The translations under genes and the position numbers were made by a program. Below the pieces are notes generated by a model that saw only the letters and a list, made by a program, of their open reading frames with translations, had not been told where the DNA came from and searched no databases. A stretch of 43,099 nt of DNA from Sphingomonadaceae bacterium. GTDB lineage: Bacteria > Pseudomonadota > Alphaproteobacteria > Sphingomonadales > Sphingomonadaceae. Where the stretch lies: assembly GCA_020630295.1 (NCBI GenBank), contig JAHDBR010000006.1, positions 20,743-63,841 on the forward strand, in the 5' to 3' direction. Of the stretch, positions 23,251 through 31,369 are shown in pieces (positions within the stretch are counted from its first letter, which is position 1; each line of letters begins with the position of its first letter).

Positions 23251-23647
23251 GCAGGCATCGACCAAAGAACAACAATCAGTCCGCGTCCTGAAAGTGGGCG
23301 AGAGAGTGCGGCATATTCTGTCTGAACTGCTCGCACGCGGAGAAGCGCATGATGATATTCTGCGTGCGACTTCGGTTAGTGTCACGGAAGTGCGAATGAC
23401 GCCTGATCTGCGCAATGCGAAGGTTTATGTGAAGCCGTTATTGGGTGAAGACGAGGCCGTGGTTATCAAGGCCTTGCGCACCAACACCGCATTCTTCCAG
23501 CGCGAAGTCGCCAAGCGGCTCGGCTTGAAATTTGCGCCTAAATTGCAGTTTAAGCCCGATGAAAGTTTCGATGAGGCAAGCCGGATCGATCAATTACTGA
23601 ATGATCCGAAAGTTGCCCGCGATCTGGGTGACGAAGACGAAGCCTGA
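23243..23647 (+). CDS. rbfA: 30S ribosome-binding factor RbfA
   Basis: RbfA binds the 16S rRNA during late 30S assembly. The 134-aa protein has [21 protein letters not shown], then [18 protein letters not shown], both typical, in a KH-like fold. It overlaps the DUF1697 gene by 8 bp. In many alphaproteobacteria truB follows at once; here the next gene is a convergent YceI gene only 4 bp away, and truB lies 15.8 kb further on. Confidence 0.97.
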   Translation: MARQASTKEQQSVRVLKVGERVRHILSELLARGEAHDDILRATSVSVTEVRMTPDLRNAKVYVKPLLGEDEAVVIKALRTNTAFFQREVAKRLGLKFAPKLQFKPDESFDEASRIDQLLNDPKVARDLGDEDEA

Positions 23648-23651
23648 GGGG

Positions 23652-24224
23652 CTAGCGCGGCACCACGCGTGCGCGCAGATCAATGCTGACGGTCTTGCCG
23701 ACAATCAATGAATAGGATGTCATCCCGAAATCGCGCCGATTAATCCGGGTTTGTCCGCGAATGGTCATTGCCTGACCTGCTGTAAGCGTTGCAGGCGCTT
23801 TGTCGAAGGTCACGTGCAGCTGTACCGGCTTGGTCACCCCGCGTGCGGTTATGTGCCCTTGAACGATGCCCTTGCGGTCTGATGTCAGTTTCAGCGAATT
23901 TCCGGTGAAGCGGACCGCCGGGTGCTTCTCTACCCAAAAGAACTTTTCTCCGCGCAGCCGGTTTGTAGTGATCCGGTCCGATGCGGTCAGTGCGCGCGCA
24001 TCGAGCGACACGTCCAGTTTCAGATCCTGCAGTTTATCGGCAGGAATGCGCGCCGTGCCGGAGACTCTGGGAAATTGCGCGGTCTTGCTGCCAATGCCCA
24101 GAAAGCTGACCTTTGCCGATACCTTGCTACCCGCCGGATCTATTGCGTAATTGCGCTGTCCGCTGGACGCTCCGGCAAGGAGCAGCAGAGCGAGCGGCGC
24201 GGCAATGATCCGGCGGGCAAGCAA
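23652..24224 (-). CDS. YceI-family periplasmic lipid-binding protein
   Basis: The N-terminal signal peptide (LARRIIAAPLALLLLAGASSG) is followed by a lipocalin-like beta-barrel typical of YceI: NYAIDPAGSKVSAKVSFLG, then HPAVRFTGNSLKL, then GVTKPVQLHVTF and NRRDFGM. YceI proteins bind isoprenoid or similar lipids in the periplasm. The 190-aa length is normal. It starts 3 bp after the AbgT transporter stop, so the two are in one transcript. It converges on rbfA with almost no gap. Confidence 0.92.
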   Translation of the reverse strand: MLARRIIAAPLALLLLAGASSGQRNYAIDPAGSKVSAKVSFLGIGSKTAQFPRVSGTARIPADKLQDLKLDVSLDARALTASDRITTNRLRGEKFFWVEKHPAVRFTGNSLKLTSDRKGIVQGHITARGVTKPVQLHVTFDKAPATLTAGQAMTIRGQTRINRRDFGMTSYSLIVGKTVSIDLRARVVPR

Positions 24225-24227
24225 GGC

Positions 24228-25832
24228 CTATGTGGCCGGAGCGGGCGCTGGCGCTGAAGTAGGTACATCGATGAACACGCTTGCACCCGGCCCGAGCGGC
24301 AAATCGAGAACCACCCAGCCAATCGCCATAGCGAGGCCCGCCAGCAGCAATCCGATGGAATAAGGCAGCATGGTCGCCGCCAGACTGCCCAGTCCGAAAT
24401 CCTTTTGCCAGCGCTGGCAGAAGATGAGGATCAGCGGGAAATAGACCATCAGCGGCGTAATGATGTTGGTGGCACCGTCACCTACGCGGTAGGCCGCAGT
24501 CGCCATCTCCGGCGAGATTCCCAGCAACATCAGCATCGGCACCAATACTGGCGAAAGCAGCGCCCATTTGGCGCTGGCAGACCCGACAAAGATGTTGAGC
24601 AATGCCGACACCAGAATAATCGCCGCGAGTAGCGCCCAAGCCGGCAATCCGGAGGAACCGAGGAAATCCGCGCCCTGAACAGCGAGGATAAGCCCCAGAT
24701 TTGACCAGGCGAACATCGCAACGAAGTGCGCTGCCGCAAATGCGAGAACGAGATAATACGCCAGATCTTCCATCGAACCGGACATCATCTTCACCAATCC
24801 GCGGTGATCATCAATCGTACCTGCGCCCTTACCATAGGCCCAACCTGCGAGAAGGAAGAGCAGGAAGAAGCCCGCAACCAGACTTTGATAGAACGGGGTC
24901 AGCTGCGCTTCAGGCGTGGCATCTTCATTGATCAGCGGAGTGCCGGGACCAAAGGTGAAAGCGAGCCACAATGCGACCACGCCCAGCATAGCAAGGCCGG
25001 CCCAGCGCAAACCCTTACGCTCGCCATCGGTCAGCGGCTTGTCGGTTTGCTCTTCGGTATCGGCACGGCCCGCATTGGCGGGGTCCCAAGTGCCAAGGCG
25101 GGGTTCGATCATCTTGTCAGTCACGTACCAGATGACCGGCAGGAAGATGAATGTCATCGCCGCGATAAAGTACCAGTTGCCCGCGATGTTCGCGGTGTAA
25201 TCACCGAACACGGTTTCCACCGCTGCCTCGGTAATGCCGAACAGCAACGCATCAAGTTGTCCGGGCAGGAGGTTGGCAGAAAAGCCGCCGGACACGCCGG
25301 CAAAGGCCGCAGCAATACCTGCAATCGGATGCCTGCCTGCGGCGTGGAAAATAATTCCAGCGAGCGGGATAAGCACGACATAGGCCGCATCGGCTGCCAG
25401 ATTACCGAGCATTCCGACCAAGGTCACAATCGGGGTCAAAAGCGATTTAGGGGCGTTGCGAACACCCGCACGCATGGCTGTTCCAAACAGACCGGCACGT
25501 TCGGCGACGCCTGCACCCAGCATCACGACCAAGACATAGCCAAGCGGGTGGAAGTGCGTGAACGTTTTGGGCATTTCTACCCACAGGCGCTGGATATTCT
25601 CGGCCGAAAGCAGGCTGGCAGCAGAGATAATCCGCGCCTGACCTGTTGCCTCGTCAAGCTCTGTCGGATGCTGGGCAGACCAGCCCATGACGCTCGCGAT
25701 GATCGAGATTACAACCAGACCGGCAATCAGCCAGAAAAACAGGAACACCGGATCGGGCAGCTTGTTACCGCTCCGCTCTATCCAGCCCAAGACGCCTTTT
25801 TGCCCGTTAGAAGCCGTTGCCGCTTCGCTCAT
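24228..25832 (-). CDS. AbgT-family transporter
   Basis: This 534-aa membrane protein has about 12 hydrophobic segments and the family pattern starting SGNKLPDPVFLFFWLIAGLVVI. AbgT members import p-aminobenzoyl-glutamate (AbgT) or export sulfonamides and related antimetabolites (MtrF/YdaH). No abgA/abgB hydrolase is nearby, so an export or drug-resistance role is as likely as folate-breakdown-product uptake. It is co-transcribed with yceI and diverges from tdk. Confidence 0.93.
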   Translation of the reverse strand: MSEAATASNGQKGVLGWIERSGNKLPDPVFLFFWLIAGLVVISIIASVMGWSAQHPTELDEATGQARIISAASLLSAENIQRLWVEMPKTFTHFHPLGYVLVVMLGAGVAERAGLFGTAMRAGVRNAPKSLLTPIVTLVGMLGNLAADAAYVVLIPLAGIIFHAAGRHPIAGIAAAFAGVSGGFSANLLPGQLDALLFGITEAAVETVFGDYTANIAGNWYFIAAMTFIFLPVIWYVTDKMIEPRLGTWDPANAGRADTEEQTDKPLTDGERKGLRWAGLAMLGVVALWLAFTFGPGTPLINEDATPEAQLTPFYQSLVAGFFLLFLLAGWAYGKGAGTIDDHRGLVKMMSGSMEDLAYYLVLAFAAAHFVAMFAWSNLGLILAVQGADFLGSSGLPAWALLAAIILVSALLNIFVGSASAKWALLSPVLVPMLMLLGISPEMATAAYRVGDGATNIITPLMVYFPLILIFCQRWQKDFGLGSLAATMLPYSIGLLLAGLAMAIGWVVLDLPLGPGASVFIDVPTSAPAPAPAT

Positions 25833-25909
25833 ACCATTACCCTCTTTATCCTCCGGCCTGTCGGCCTCATGTCTTCCGTTTGGCGGCAGAAATCGGTTAG
25901 ATCAATCCC

Positions 25910-26488
25910 ATGGCCAAACTCTATTTCTATTATGCGTCGATGAACGCGGGTAAATCCACCACTCTTCTGCAAGCAGACTTCAATTACCGTGAACGTGGGA
26001 TGACCACGATGCTGTGGACGGCAAAGCTGGATGACCGTGCGGAAAGCAAAGCGATCGAAAGCCGGATCGGGCTGGGCGCAGACGCACACCGGTTTGAAGA
26101 AGACACCAATATTTTTGAAAGCGTGCGCACGATGAATGCCGCGCAGCCTGTCAATTGTGTGCTGATTGACGAGGCACAATTCCTGTCCAAACAGCAGGTT
26201 TGGCAATGCGCAAAGATCGCCGACGAAACGGGTATTCCCGTTCTCTGTTACGGCCTGCGCACCGATTTCCAGGGGGAGCTTTTTCCCGGCTCTGCTGCGC
26301 TTCTGGGTATCGCCGATGCGCTCGTTGAATTGAAAGCCATCTGCCACTGCGGGCGTAAGTCCTCGATGAATTTGCGCGTCGATGAAAGCGGTGCAGCGGT
26401 AAAGCAGGGCGCACAGACCGAGATTGGCGGCAATGACCGCTATGTCGCGTTATGCCGGAAGCACTTTACGGAGGCAGTAGGTGGATGA
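25910..26488 (+). CDS. tdk: Thymidine kinase, type II
   Basis: The enzyme phosphorylates thymidine to dTMP in the salvage pathway. The 192-aa protein has Walker A SMNAGKST, the IDEAQFL motif with the catalytic Glu, and cysteines (CHCGRKS and the later CRKH) for the structural zinc. Sequence and length match the E. coli-type enzyme. Its end overlaps the GNAT gene by 8 bp. It diverges from the AbgT gene across a 77-bp interval. Confidence 0.97.
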   Translation: MAKLYFYYASMNAGKSTTLLQADFNYRERGMTTMLWTAKLDDRAESKAIESRIGLGADAHRFEEDTNIFESVRTMNAAQPVNCVLIDEAQFLSKQQVWQCAKIADETGIPVLCYGLRTDFQGELFPGSAALLGIADALVELKAICHCGRKSSMNLRVDESGAAVKQGAQTEIGGNDRYVALCRKHFTEAVGG

Positions 26489-27017
26489 TCTTTCTGGAAC
26501 ATTGAAGCGCGGCCGCGTCAGACTGGAACCACTTGCTGAAAATCACCTGAGTGCGCTTAAAGATGCGTGCGCCGAGGATACAGAAATCTGGCAGATTTAT
26601 CCTGTAAACATGCTGGACGATGGCTTTGATACAGCAATGGAGCTTTTCCATTCGTTGGATAACTGGGTACGGTTTGCGGTAATTGATGCCGAGCAAAGCC
26701 GGGTGGTTGGAATGACCAACTATATCAATCCTGATCCGTTCGGTATTGTGGAGATAGGAGGAACATACATTACTCCGTTCGTACGAGGGAGCGGGTTCAA
26801 TTCTGATATGAAAGCTCTGATGATCAATCATGCTTTTGCCTGCGGATACCGCAAGATCAGATTTAACATCGATACGCGCAATACTCGCTCTATGGCTGCG
26901 GTTGAAAAACTGGGGGCGGTTCGCGAAGGGACTTTGAGAAAGGACCGTATCACCTGGACAGGATATATCCGCGATACTGCGATATACGGTCTGCTGAAAA
27001 ACGAGTGGGCTGGCTGA
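26481..27017 (+). CDS. GNAT-family N-acetyltransferase
   Basis: The 178-aa protein resembles the RimJ/RimL-like branch: an N-terminal RLEPLAENHLSAL, the acetyl-CoA-binding strand followed by PFVRGSGFNSDMKALMINHAF, and RNTRSMAAVEKLGAVREGTLRKD. The substrate is probably a protein N-terminus or small molecule and cannot be told from sequence. The start is a GTG with GGAGG upstream; it overlaps tdk by 8 bp. The usual Q/RXXGXG/A loop reads VRGSGFN, somewhat altered but recognisable. Confidence 0.9.
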   Translation: MDDLSGTLKRGRVRLEPLAENHLSALKDACAEDTEIWQIYPVNMLDDGFDTAMELFHSLDNWVRFAVIDAEQSRVVGMTNYINPDPFGIVEIGGTYITPFVRGSGFNSDMKALMINHAFACGYRKIRFNIDTRNTRSMAAVEKLGAVREGTLRKDRITWTGYIRDTAIYGLLKNEWAG

Positions 27018-27045
27018 AAACGTAATAGACGCCTACATTGCGCGG

Positions 27046-27729
27046 ATGACCGAAACACTCATACTTGCTGCAATCCTGATACCTTGCCTCATAATCGCGA
27101 TTGTCTTTCACGAAGTCGCGCATGGCTGGACCGCCTATGCGCTGGGTGATCCCACGGCGAAGGACCGTAAACGGCTGAGCCTGAACCCGATCCGCCATGT
27201 CGATCCGGTGGGAACATTGCTGGTGCCCGGTTTTCTGGCGATTGTCGGCGGGCCGATATTCGGGTGGGCAAAGCCGGTTCCGGTGCAGCAATCGCGGCTG
27301 GATAATCCGCGCTTCGGGATGATGGCAGTGGCCGCTGCCGGGCCTGCAACAAATCTGGTGCTCGCATTAATCGGTGCGGTTCTGCTCGGCCTGCTGGCAA
27401 TGGGGATCGAATGGCCGCCACAGGGCGTCGCTGAATGGCTCTATACCGGCCTGAACTATTTCATTCTGATCAATGTGTTTCTGGCGCTGTTCAATATGCT
27501 GCCTATTCCGCCGTTTGACGGATCGCATATTGTGCAGGGCCTGCTGCCGCGCTCGCTGGCGCACCATTACGCGAAGCTGCAACGCGTCGGAATGCTGCTA
27601 TTTGTGGGGCTGATCGCGGTCACATGGATATTTCCCGATAGCGGTCTGATCGAAAACGTGGTGATGCCGCCGGTCGAGTGGGTAAGCGAGAAATTCTTCG
27701 CAGTCGCGGGTTGGATCGCCAGACTCTAA
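27046..27729 (+). CDS. Site-2-protease family membrane metalloprotease (M50B)
   Basis: This 227-aa polytopic protein has the zinc motif HEVAH in the first helical segment (IVFHEVAHGWTAYALGD) and the second signature NMLPIPPFDGSHI, which supplies the Asp ligand. It belongs to the short bacterial branch without a PDZ domain (the FtsH-independent S2P-like group). Such proteases cut membrane-bound substrates such as anti-sigma factors; the target here is unknown. It converges with galK across 7 bp with no visible terminator. Confidence 0.93.
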   Translation: MTETLILAAILIPCLIIAIVFHEVAHGWTAYALGDPTAKDRKRLSLNPIRHVDPVGTLLVPGFLAIVGGPIFGWAKPVPVQQSRLDNPRFGMMAVAAAGPATNLVLALIGAVLLGLLAMGIEWPPQGVAEWLYTGLNYFILINVFLALFNMLPIPPFDGSHIVQGLLPRSLAHHYAKLQRVGMLLFVGLIAVTWIFPDSGLIENVVMPPVEWVSEKFFAVAGWIARL

Positions 27730-27736
27730 TCGCGCT

Positions 27737-28780
27737 TCAGGCTGCACCCGCGACATGGTCGATATAGCGCGCATTCGGATGCTGTTTTAAGAGTGCTTCC
27801 TGCCACGCAGCGCGCTGTCTGCTTTCGACACAGGCGACTATGCACCCGCCAAACCCGCCGCCGGTAAGCCGTGCGCCAACCGCGCCCAATTCGACAGCAT
27901 CCGCTACCAGCGTATCAATTTCGGGCAGCGACATTTCAAAATCGTCTCTCATCGACGCATGGCTGGCCCCCATCAGCGCGCCAAACTGGCAAATATCGCC
28001 GCTTTCCAATGCATCAATTGATGCCAGCACGCGGCGATGTTCGGTTGCGCAATGTAATGTGCGGCGGCGCAGAACCTCATCCAGATCATCGCGTGCGGTG
28101 ATCTCTGCAGGGTCCAGCAGGCACAAATCATTCGTTCCCAGCACGGCCTTGGCTGCGTCGCACTCTTCCTTGCGCGCGGCATAACGCCCGTCAGTCAAAC
28201 TGCGCGTCAGGCCGGAGTGAATGACTACCATTTCGTGCGTTTTCGGCACGGCGACCACGCGGTATTCCAGAGTACTGGTATCCAGTGCCATCGCTTCACC
28301 CGGCTGCGCGATGGCAACTGCCATCTGGTCCATGATGCCGCAGGGCACACCGATATATTCATTCTCCACACGGCGCGCAGCAACCGCAATCTCGGTATCG
28401 CTGAGCGCGGATTGCGCCTTCGTACGGGCAGCTTTGAGGAGGGTCACGATCAGCGCGGCAGAAGAGGACAGGCCGGATCCCGCAGGAATGGAGGAGACTA
28501 TGTCGATATCGGCGCCGCCGCTGGTCAGCCCGAGCTTTTCCGCTTCACGCAGCGCGCCTACGCTGGCATCGGACCAGTGCCCTTGCGCCGCATCGTTCAA
28601 GCTGCGCGTTGCTGCCCCGTCAAAACCCGATGCAGTGACCTTTATCTGTCGGTCAGGGCGGAATGTCACCCTGGCGGTTAGTGAGACGGACAGCGCAGCC
28701 GGCAGCACCCATCCGCCATTATAGTCGGTATGCTCGCCGATCAGATTAACCCGGCCCGGGGAGGTTGCAGTGATATTCAT
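27737..28780 (-). CDS. galK: Galactokinase
   Basis: GalK phosphorylates D-galactose to galactose-1-phosphate, the first step of the Leloir pathway. The 347-aa GHMP kinase has the galactose signature GRVNLIGEHTDYNGGWVLPAAL, the ATP-binding SIPAGSGLSSSAAL, and C-terminal TGGGFGGC. It is the last gene of a four-gene minus-strand operon, 4 bp behind galT. Length is slightly shorter than the E. coli enzyme but no motif is missing. Confidence 0.98.
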   Translation of the reverse strand: MNITATSPGRVNLIGEHTDYNGGWVLPAALSVSLTARVTFRPDRQIKVTASGFDGAATRSLNDAAQGHWSDASVGALREAEKLGLTSGGADIDIVSSIPAGSGLSSSAALIVTLLKAARTKAQSALSDTEIAVAARRVENEYIGVPCGIMDQMAVAIAQPGEAMALDTSTLEYRVVAVPKTHEMVVIHSGLTRSLTDGRYAARKEECDAAKAVLGTNDLCLLDPAEITARDDLDEVLRRRTLHCATEHRRVLASIDALESGDICQFGALMGASHASMRDDFEMSLPEIDTLVADAVELGAVGARLTGGGFGGCIVACVESRQRAAWQEALLKQHPNARYIDHVAGAA

Positions 28781-28784
28781 ATTA

Positions 28785-29876
28785 TTAGACTTCTCTGAGC
28801 GCGCTGACAGCGCTTTCCGGCATTACATCGACAGTGAACACGCCGGTATGCTGTTCGACAGAGGCGAGGTATTTAACCCGGTCCGGGCCGCGCAGCAGCG
28901 GATAGAACTGCGCGGTGAAATGGTAATTGCCTGATCCGCCGCGCGGCGCGCTGTGGAGTGCAAACATATAGGGTGTTGGCCGTCCGAAAAACGCATCATA
29001 ACGGCGGGTGACTTCACCAAGTAATTCGGCAAAGCCGCTGATTTCCTCCGCAGTGCAGTCCCACGGTCCGGCGCGCAATGTCTTGGGCGCAATCCAGACC
29101 TCGTAAGGGAAGCGGGCAAAGCGCGGACAAAACGCCGCCATGCCGCCGCTTTCGGCCAGTCCGTAATCCGGCATGGAGCGCGCTATTTCCTGTGCCAGAT
29201 CATACCCGCTTGCAAAGGCATCTATCGCGGTCTGCTGCGTCAGCGGTATCTTGCCGAAGCCATATATCTGGCCGTGCGGGTGGTGAAGCGTGGCGCCCAC
29301 TTCCTCACCGCGATTTTCGAACGGCAGCACATACTCGCACCCCTCCGCGAATAAAGCGCGGTAGCGGTCAATCCATGCAGCGATCAGTAATTCGCGGCGG
29401 TCCTGCCCAATCGTGTGTAGGCTGCCCTCTGCATCAGGCGTGTAGACGATGACTTCGCACTTGCCTGTTGCGCCTTCGCTGGCGACCCCTTCCATCACGG
29501 GCGGCTGCGGCGCAAGCGGGTGTAGCGCGGAAAACTTGTTTTCGAATATCGCGACTTCAAAATCCTCGAACGGGATTTCCGTGGTCGGTCCGCCGGGCTT
29601 GGTAGGTGCGAGCGGATCGGCGCTGGCAGCTGGTTTAAATGTCCGGTTCTGCCGGTGAGCTGCATAAATGTTCCACTCGCCGCGCAGGGGATGAAACCGC
29701 AATTCTCCGCCAGTGGCGATATCGTCATGCTGTTGGTCTTGAACCGGAAGATCGTGACCGGTGCGCCCGTACAAATAGAGCATTCGCCCGTCCGCTTTGG
29801 CGAAGCTGCGCCGAATTACGGGGCTGCCCGGAATGTGACCGTCCAGAGTATCAAGAGTGTCCGTCATTTCGGCCAT
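28785..29876 (-). CDS. galT: Galactose-1-phosphate uridylyltransferase
   Basis: GalT exchanges UMP between UDP-glucose and galactose-1-phosphate. The 363-aa protein has the active-site HPHGQIYGFG, where the second His forms the uridylyl-enzyme, and the C-terminal zinc/iron-type region with HFTAQFYP. The start ATG overlaps the glpD stop by one base; a second ATG four codons on is possible. It lies between glpD and galK in one operon. No UDP-glucose 4-epimerase (galE) gene is in the window, so that step must be encoded elsewhere. Confidence 0.97.
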   Translation of the reverse strand: MAEMTDTLDTLDGHIPGSPVIRRSFAKADGRMLYLYGRTGHDLPVQDQQHDDIATGGELRFHPLRGEWNIYAAHRQNRTFKPAASADPLAPTKPGGPTTEIPFEDFEVAIFENKFSALHPLAPQPPVMEGVASEGATGKCEVIVYTPDAEGSLHTIGQDRRELLIAAWIDRYRALFAEGCEYVLPFENRGEEVGATLHHPHGQIYGFGKIPLTQQTAIDAFASGYDLAQEIARSMPDYGLAESGGMAAFCPRFARFPYEVWIAPKTLRAGPWDCTAEEISGFAELLGEVTRRYDAFFGRPTPYMFALHSAPRGGSGNYHFTAQFYPLLRGPDRVKYLASVEQHTGVFTVDVMPESAVSALREV

Positions 29877-31363
29877 TACCGATCTTGTGCGAACCAGCTG
29901 GCAAGCGCAGACCGTTCGGTTTTGGTCATATGCAGGCCCAGCTTGCTACGCCGCCACAAAATATCATCGGCGCTGCCCGCAAATTCGTGTTCGACCAGAT
30001 AGCGGACTTCTGCCTCGGTTAGTCCGGCGCCGAATTCCTGCCCCATTCCGGCCCAGTCTCTGCGTTCGCCGATCAGCGTTTGCACATCAGTGCCATAGGC
30101 GCGGCACAGCCGCAGCATTACCGCATCGGGGCACCACGGATATTGGTCGCACATCTGCGCAGCAAAAGCATCAAATCCGTCTGCCGGAATGTCCCCGCCG
30201 GGCAAGTCTGCGCCTTCGGTCCATGCGCCGGATGCGACAGGCAATTTTTCCAGCGCGTGTTCGGCCAGCTTGCGATAGGTGGTGATCTTGCCGCCGAAGA
30301 TGGACAGGATTGGCGGCAATCCGTCCTTGTCATCCAGTTCGAACACATAATCGCGCGTCACGGTGGAGTTATTGGCGGATTTGTCATCATAGAGCGGCCG
30401 CACACCTGAATAGCTCCACACTGCCCCCTCGGGTGTCACATCCGTTCGCAAATATTCGTTGATGGCATTGCAGATATACGTGGATTCTTCGCCGGAAATG
30501 GCAATATCATTCGGATCGCCGTCAAATGCGACATCGGTGGTGCCGACCAGCGTGAAATCGCGCTCGTAAGGAATGGCGAAGACGATCCGGTCATCCTTGT
30601 TCTGGAAAATATAGCAGTGATCGCCATCATACAGTTTGGGAAACACCAGATGGCTGCCTTTGACCAGACGCAGGTTCTGGTGCGCCTCGCCGGGGTTGGC
30701 GCGGCCGAGCACGCTATCCACCCAAGGCCCCGCAGCGTTGACGACCATGCGCGCGCGAATTTGTGTGTCCGCGCCGTTTTGACTGCGCAGCGTGGCGGTC
30801 CACGCATCGCTGTCACGCTTTAGTCCGGTGCATTCGGTGCGGGTGCGAATATCCGCACCATTGCGAGCCGCATCCACGACGTTCAGCACGACCAGCCGCG
30901 AATCCTCTACCCAGCAATCCGAATATTCGAAGCCTTTGGCCAGCCGGTCCTCCAATACCTCGCCATGCGGGGCGGCTCGCAGATCCACCGTCTTGGTCGC
31001 GGGCAACAATTTTCGCCCGCCAATATGGTCATACATAAACAGGCCCAGCCGCAGCAGCCATGCCGGACGCAGGCCCTTATCGTGGGGCAATACAAAGCGA
31101 AGCGGCCAGATGATATGCGGTGCCATACCCAACAGGCGTTCGCGTTCGATCAAACTCTCTCGAACCAGCCGAAATTCGTAATGTTCAAGGTAGCGCAATC
31201 CGCCATGCACCAACTTGGTGCTGGCAGAGGAAGTATGGCTGGCCAGATCGTCTTTCTCGCACAGCAATACTTTCAGCCCGCGTCCGGCTGCATCGCGTGC
31301 AATACCTGCGCCGTTTATGCCGCCGCCAATGACCAGCAGGTCATAAAGAGTATCGTCGCTCAC
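29876..31363 (-). CDS. glpD: FAD-dependent glycerol-3-phosphate dehydrogenase
   Basis: GlpD oxidises sn-glycerol-3-phosphate to dihydroxyacetone phosphate and passes electrons to quinone at the inner membrane. The 495-aa protein has the FAD-binding DLLVIGGGINGAGIARDAAG, the family motif STKLVHGGLRYLE, and the C-terminal cap domain. It starts with GTG, 6 bp after the alpha-galactosidase stop, and is coupled to galT. Its place inside a galactoside operon is unusual and suggests that glycerol-3-phosphate is a product of the same substrate. No glycerol kinase is present in the window. Confidence 0.97.
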   Translation of the reverse strand: MSDDTLYDLLVIGGGINGAGIARDAAGRGLKVLLCEKDDLASHTSSASTKLVHGGLRYLEHYEFRLVRESLIERERLLGMAPHIIWPLRFVLPHDKGLRPAWLLRLGLFMYDHIGGRKLLPATKTVDLRAAPHGEVLEDRLAKGFEYSDCWVEDSRLVVLNVVDAARNGADIRTRTECTGLKRDSDAWTATLRSQNGADTQIRARMVVNAAGPWVDSVLGRANPGEAHQNLRLVKGSHLVFPKLYDGDHCYIFQNKDDRIVFAIPYERDFTLVGTTDVAFDGDPNDIAISGEESTYICNAINEYLRTDVTPEGAVWSYSGVRPLYDDKSANNSTVTRDYVFELDDKDGLPPILSIFGGKITTYRKLAEHALEKLPVASGAWTEGADLPGGDIPADGFDAFAAQMCDQYPWCPDAVMLRLCRAYGTDVQTLIGERRDWAGMGQEFGAGLTEAEVRYLVEHEFAGSADDILWRRSKLGLHMTKTERSALASWFAQDR

Positions 31364-31369
31364 GCCGGT

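Noticed and set aside
24726-25943. 405-aa plus-strand open frame opposite the AbgT gene
   Set aside because: It is Arg/His/Gln-rich with no hydrophobic pattern or motif; AbgT on the minus strand explains the region.
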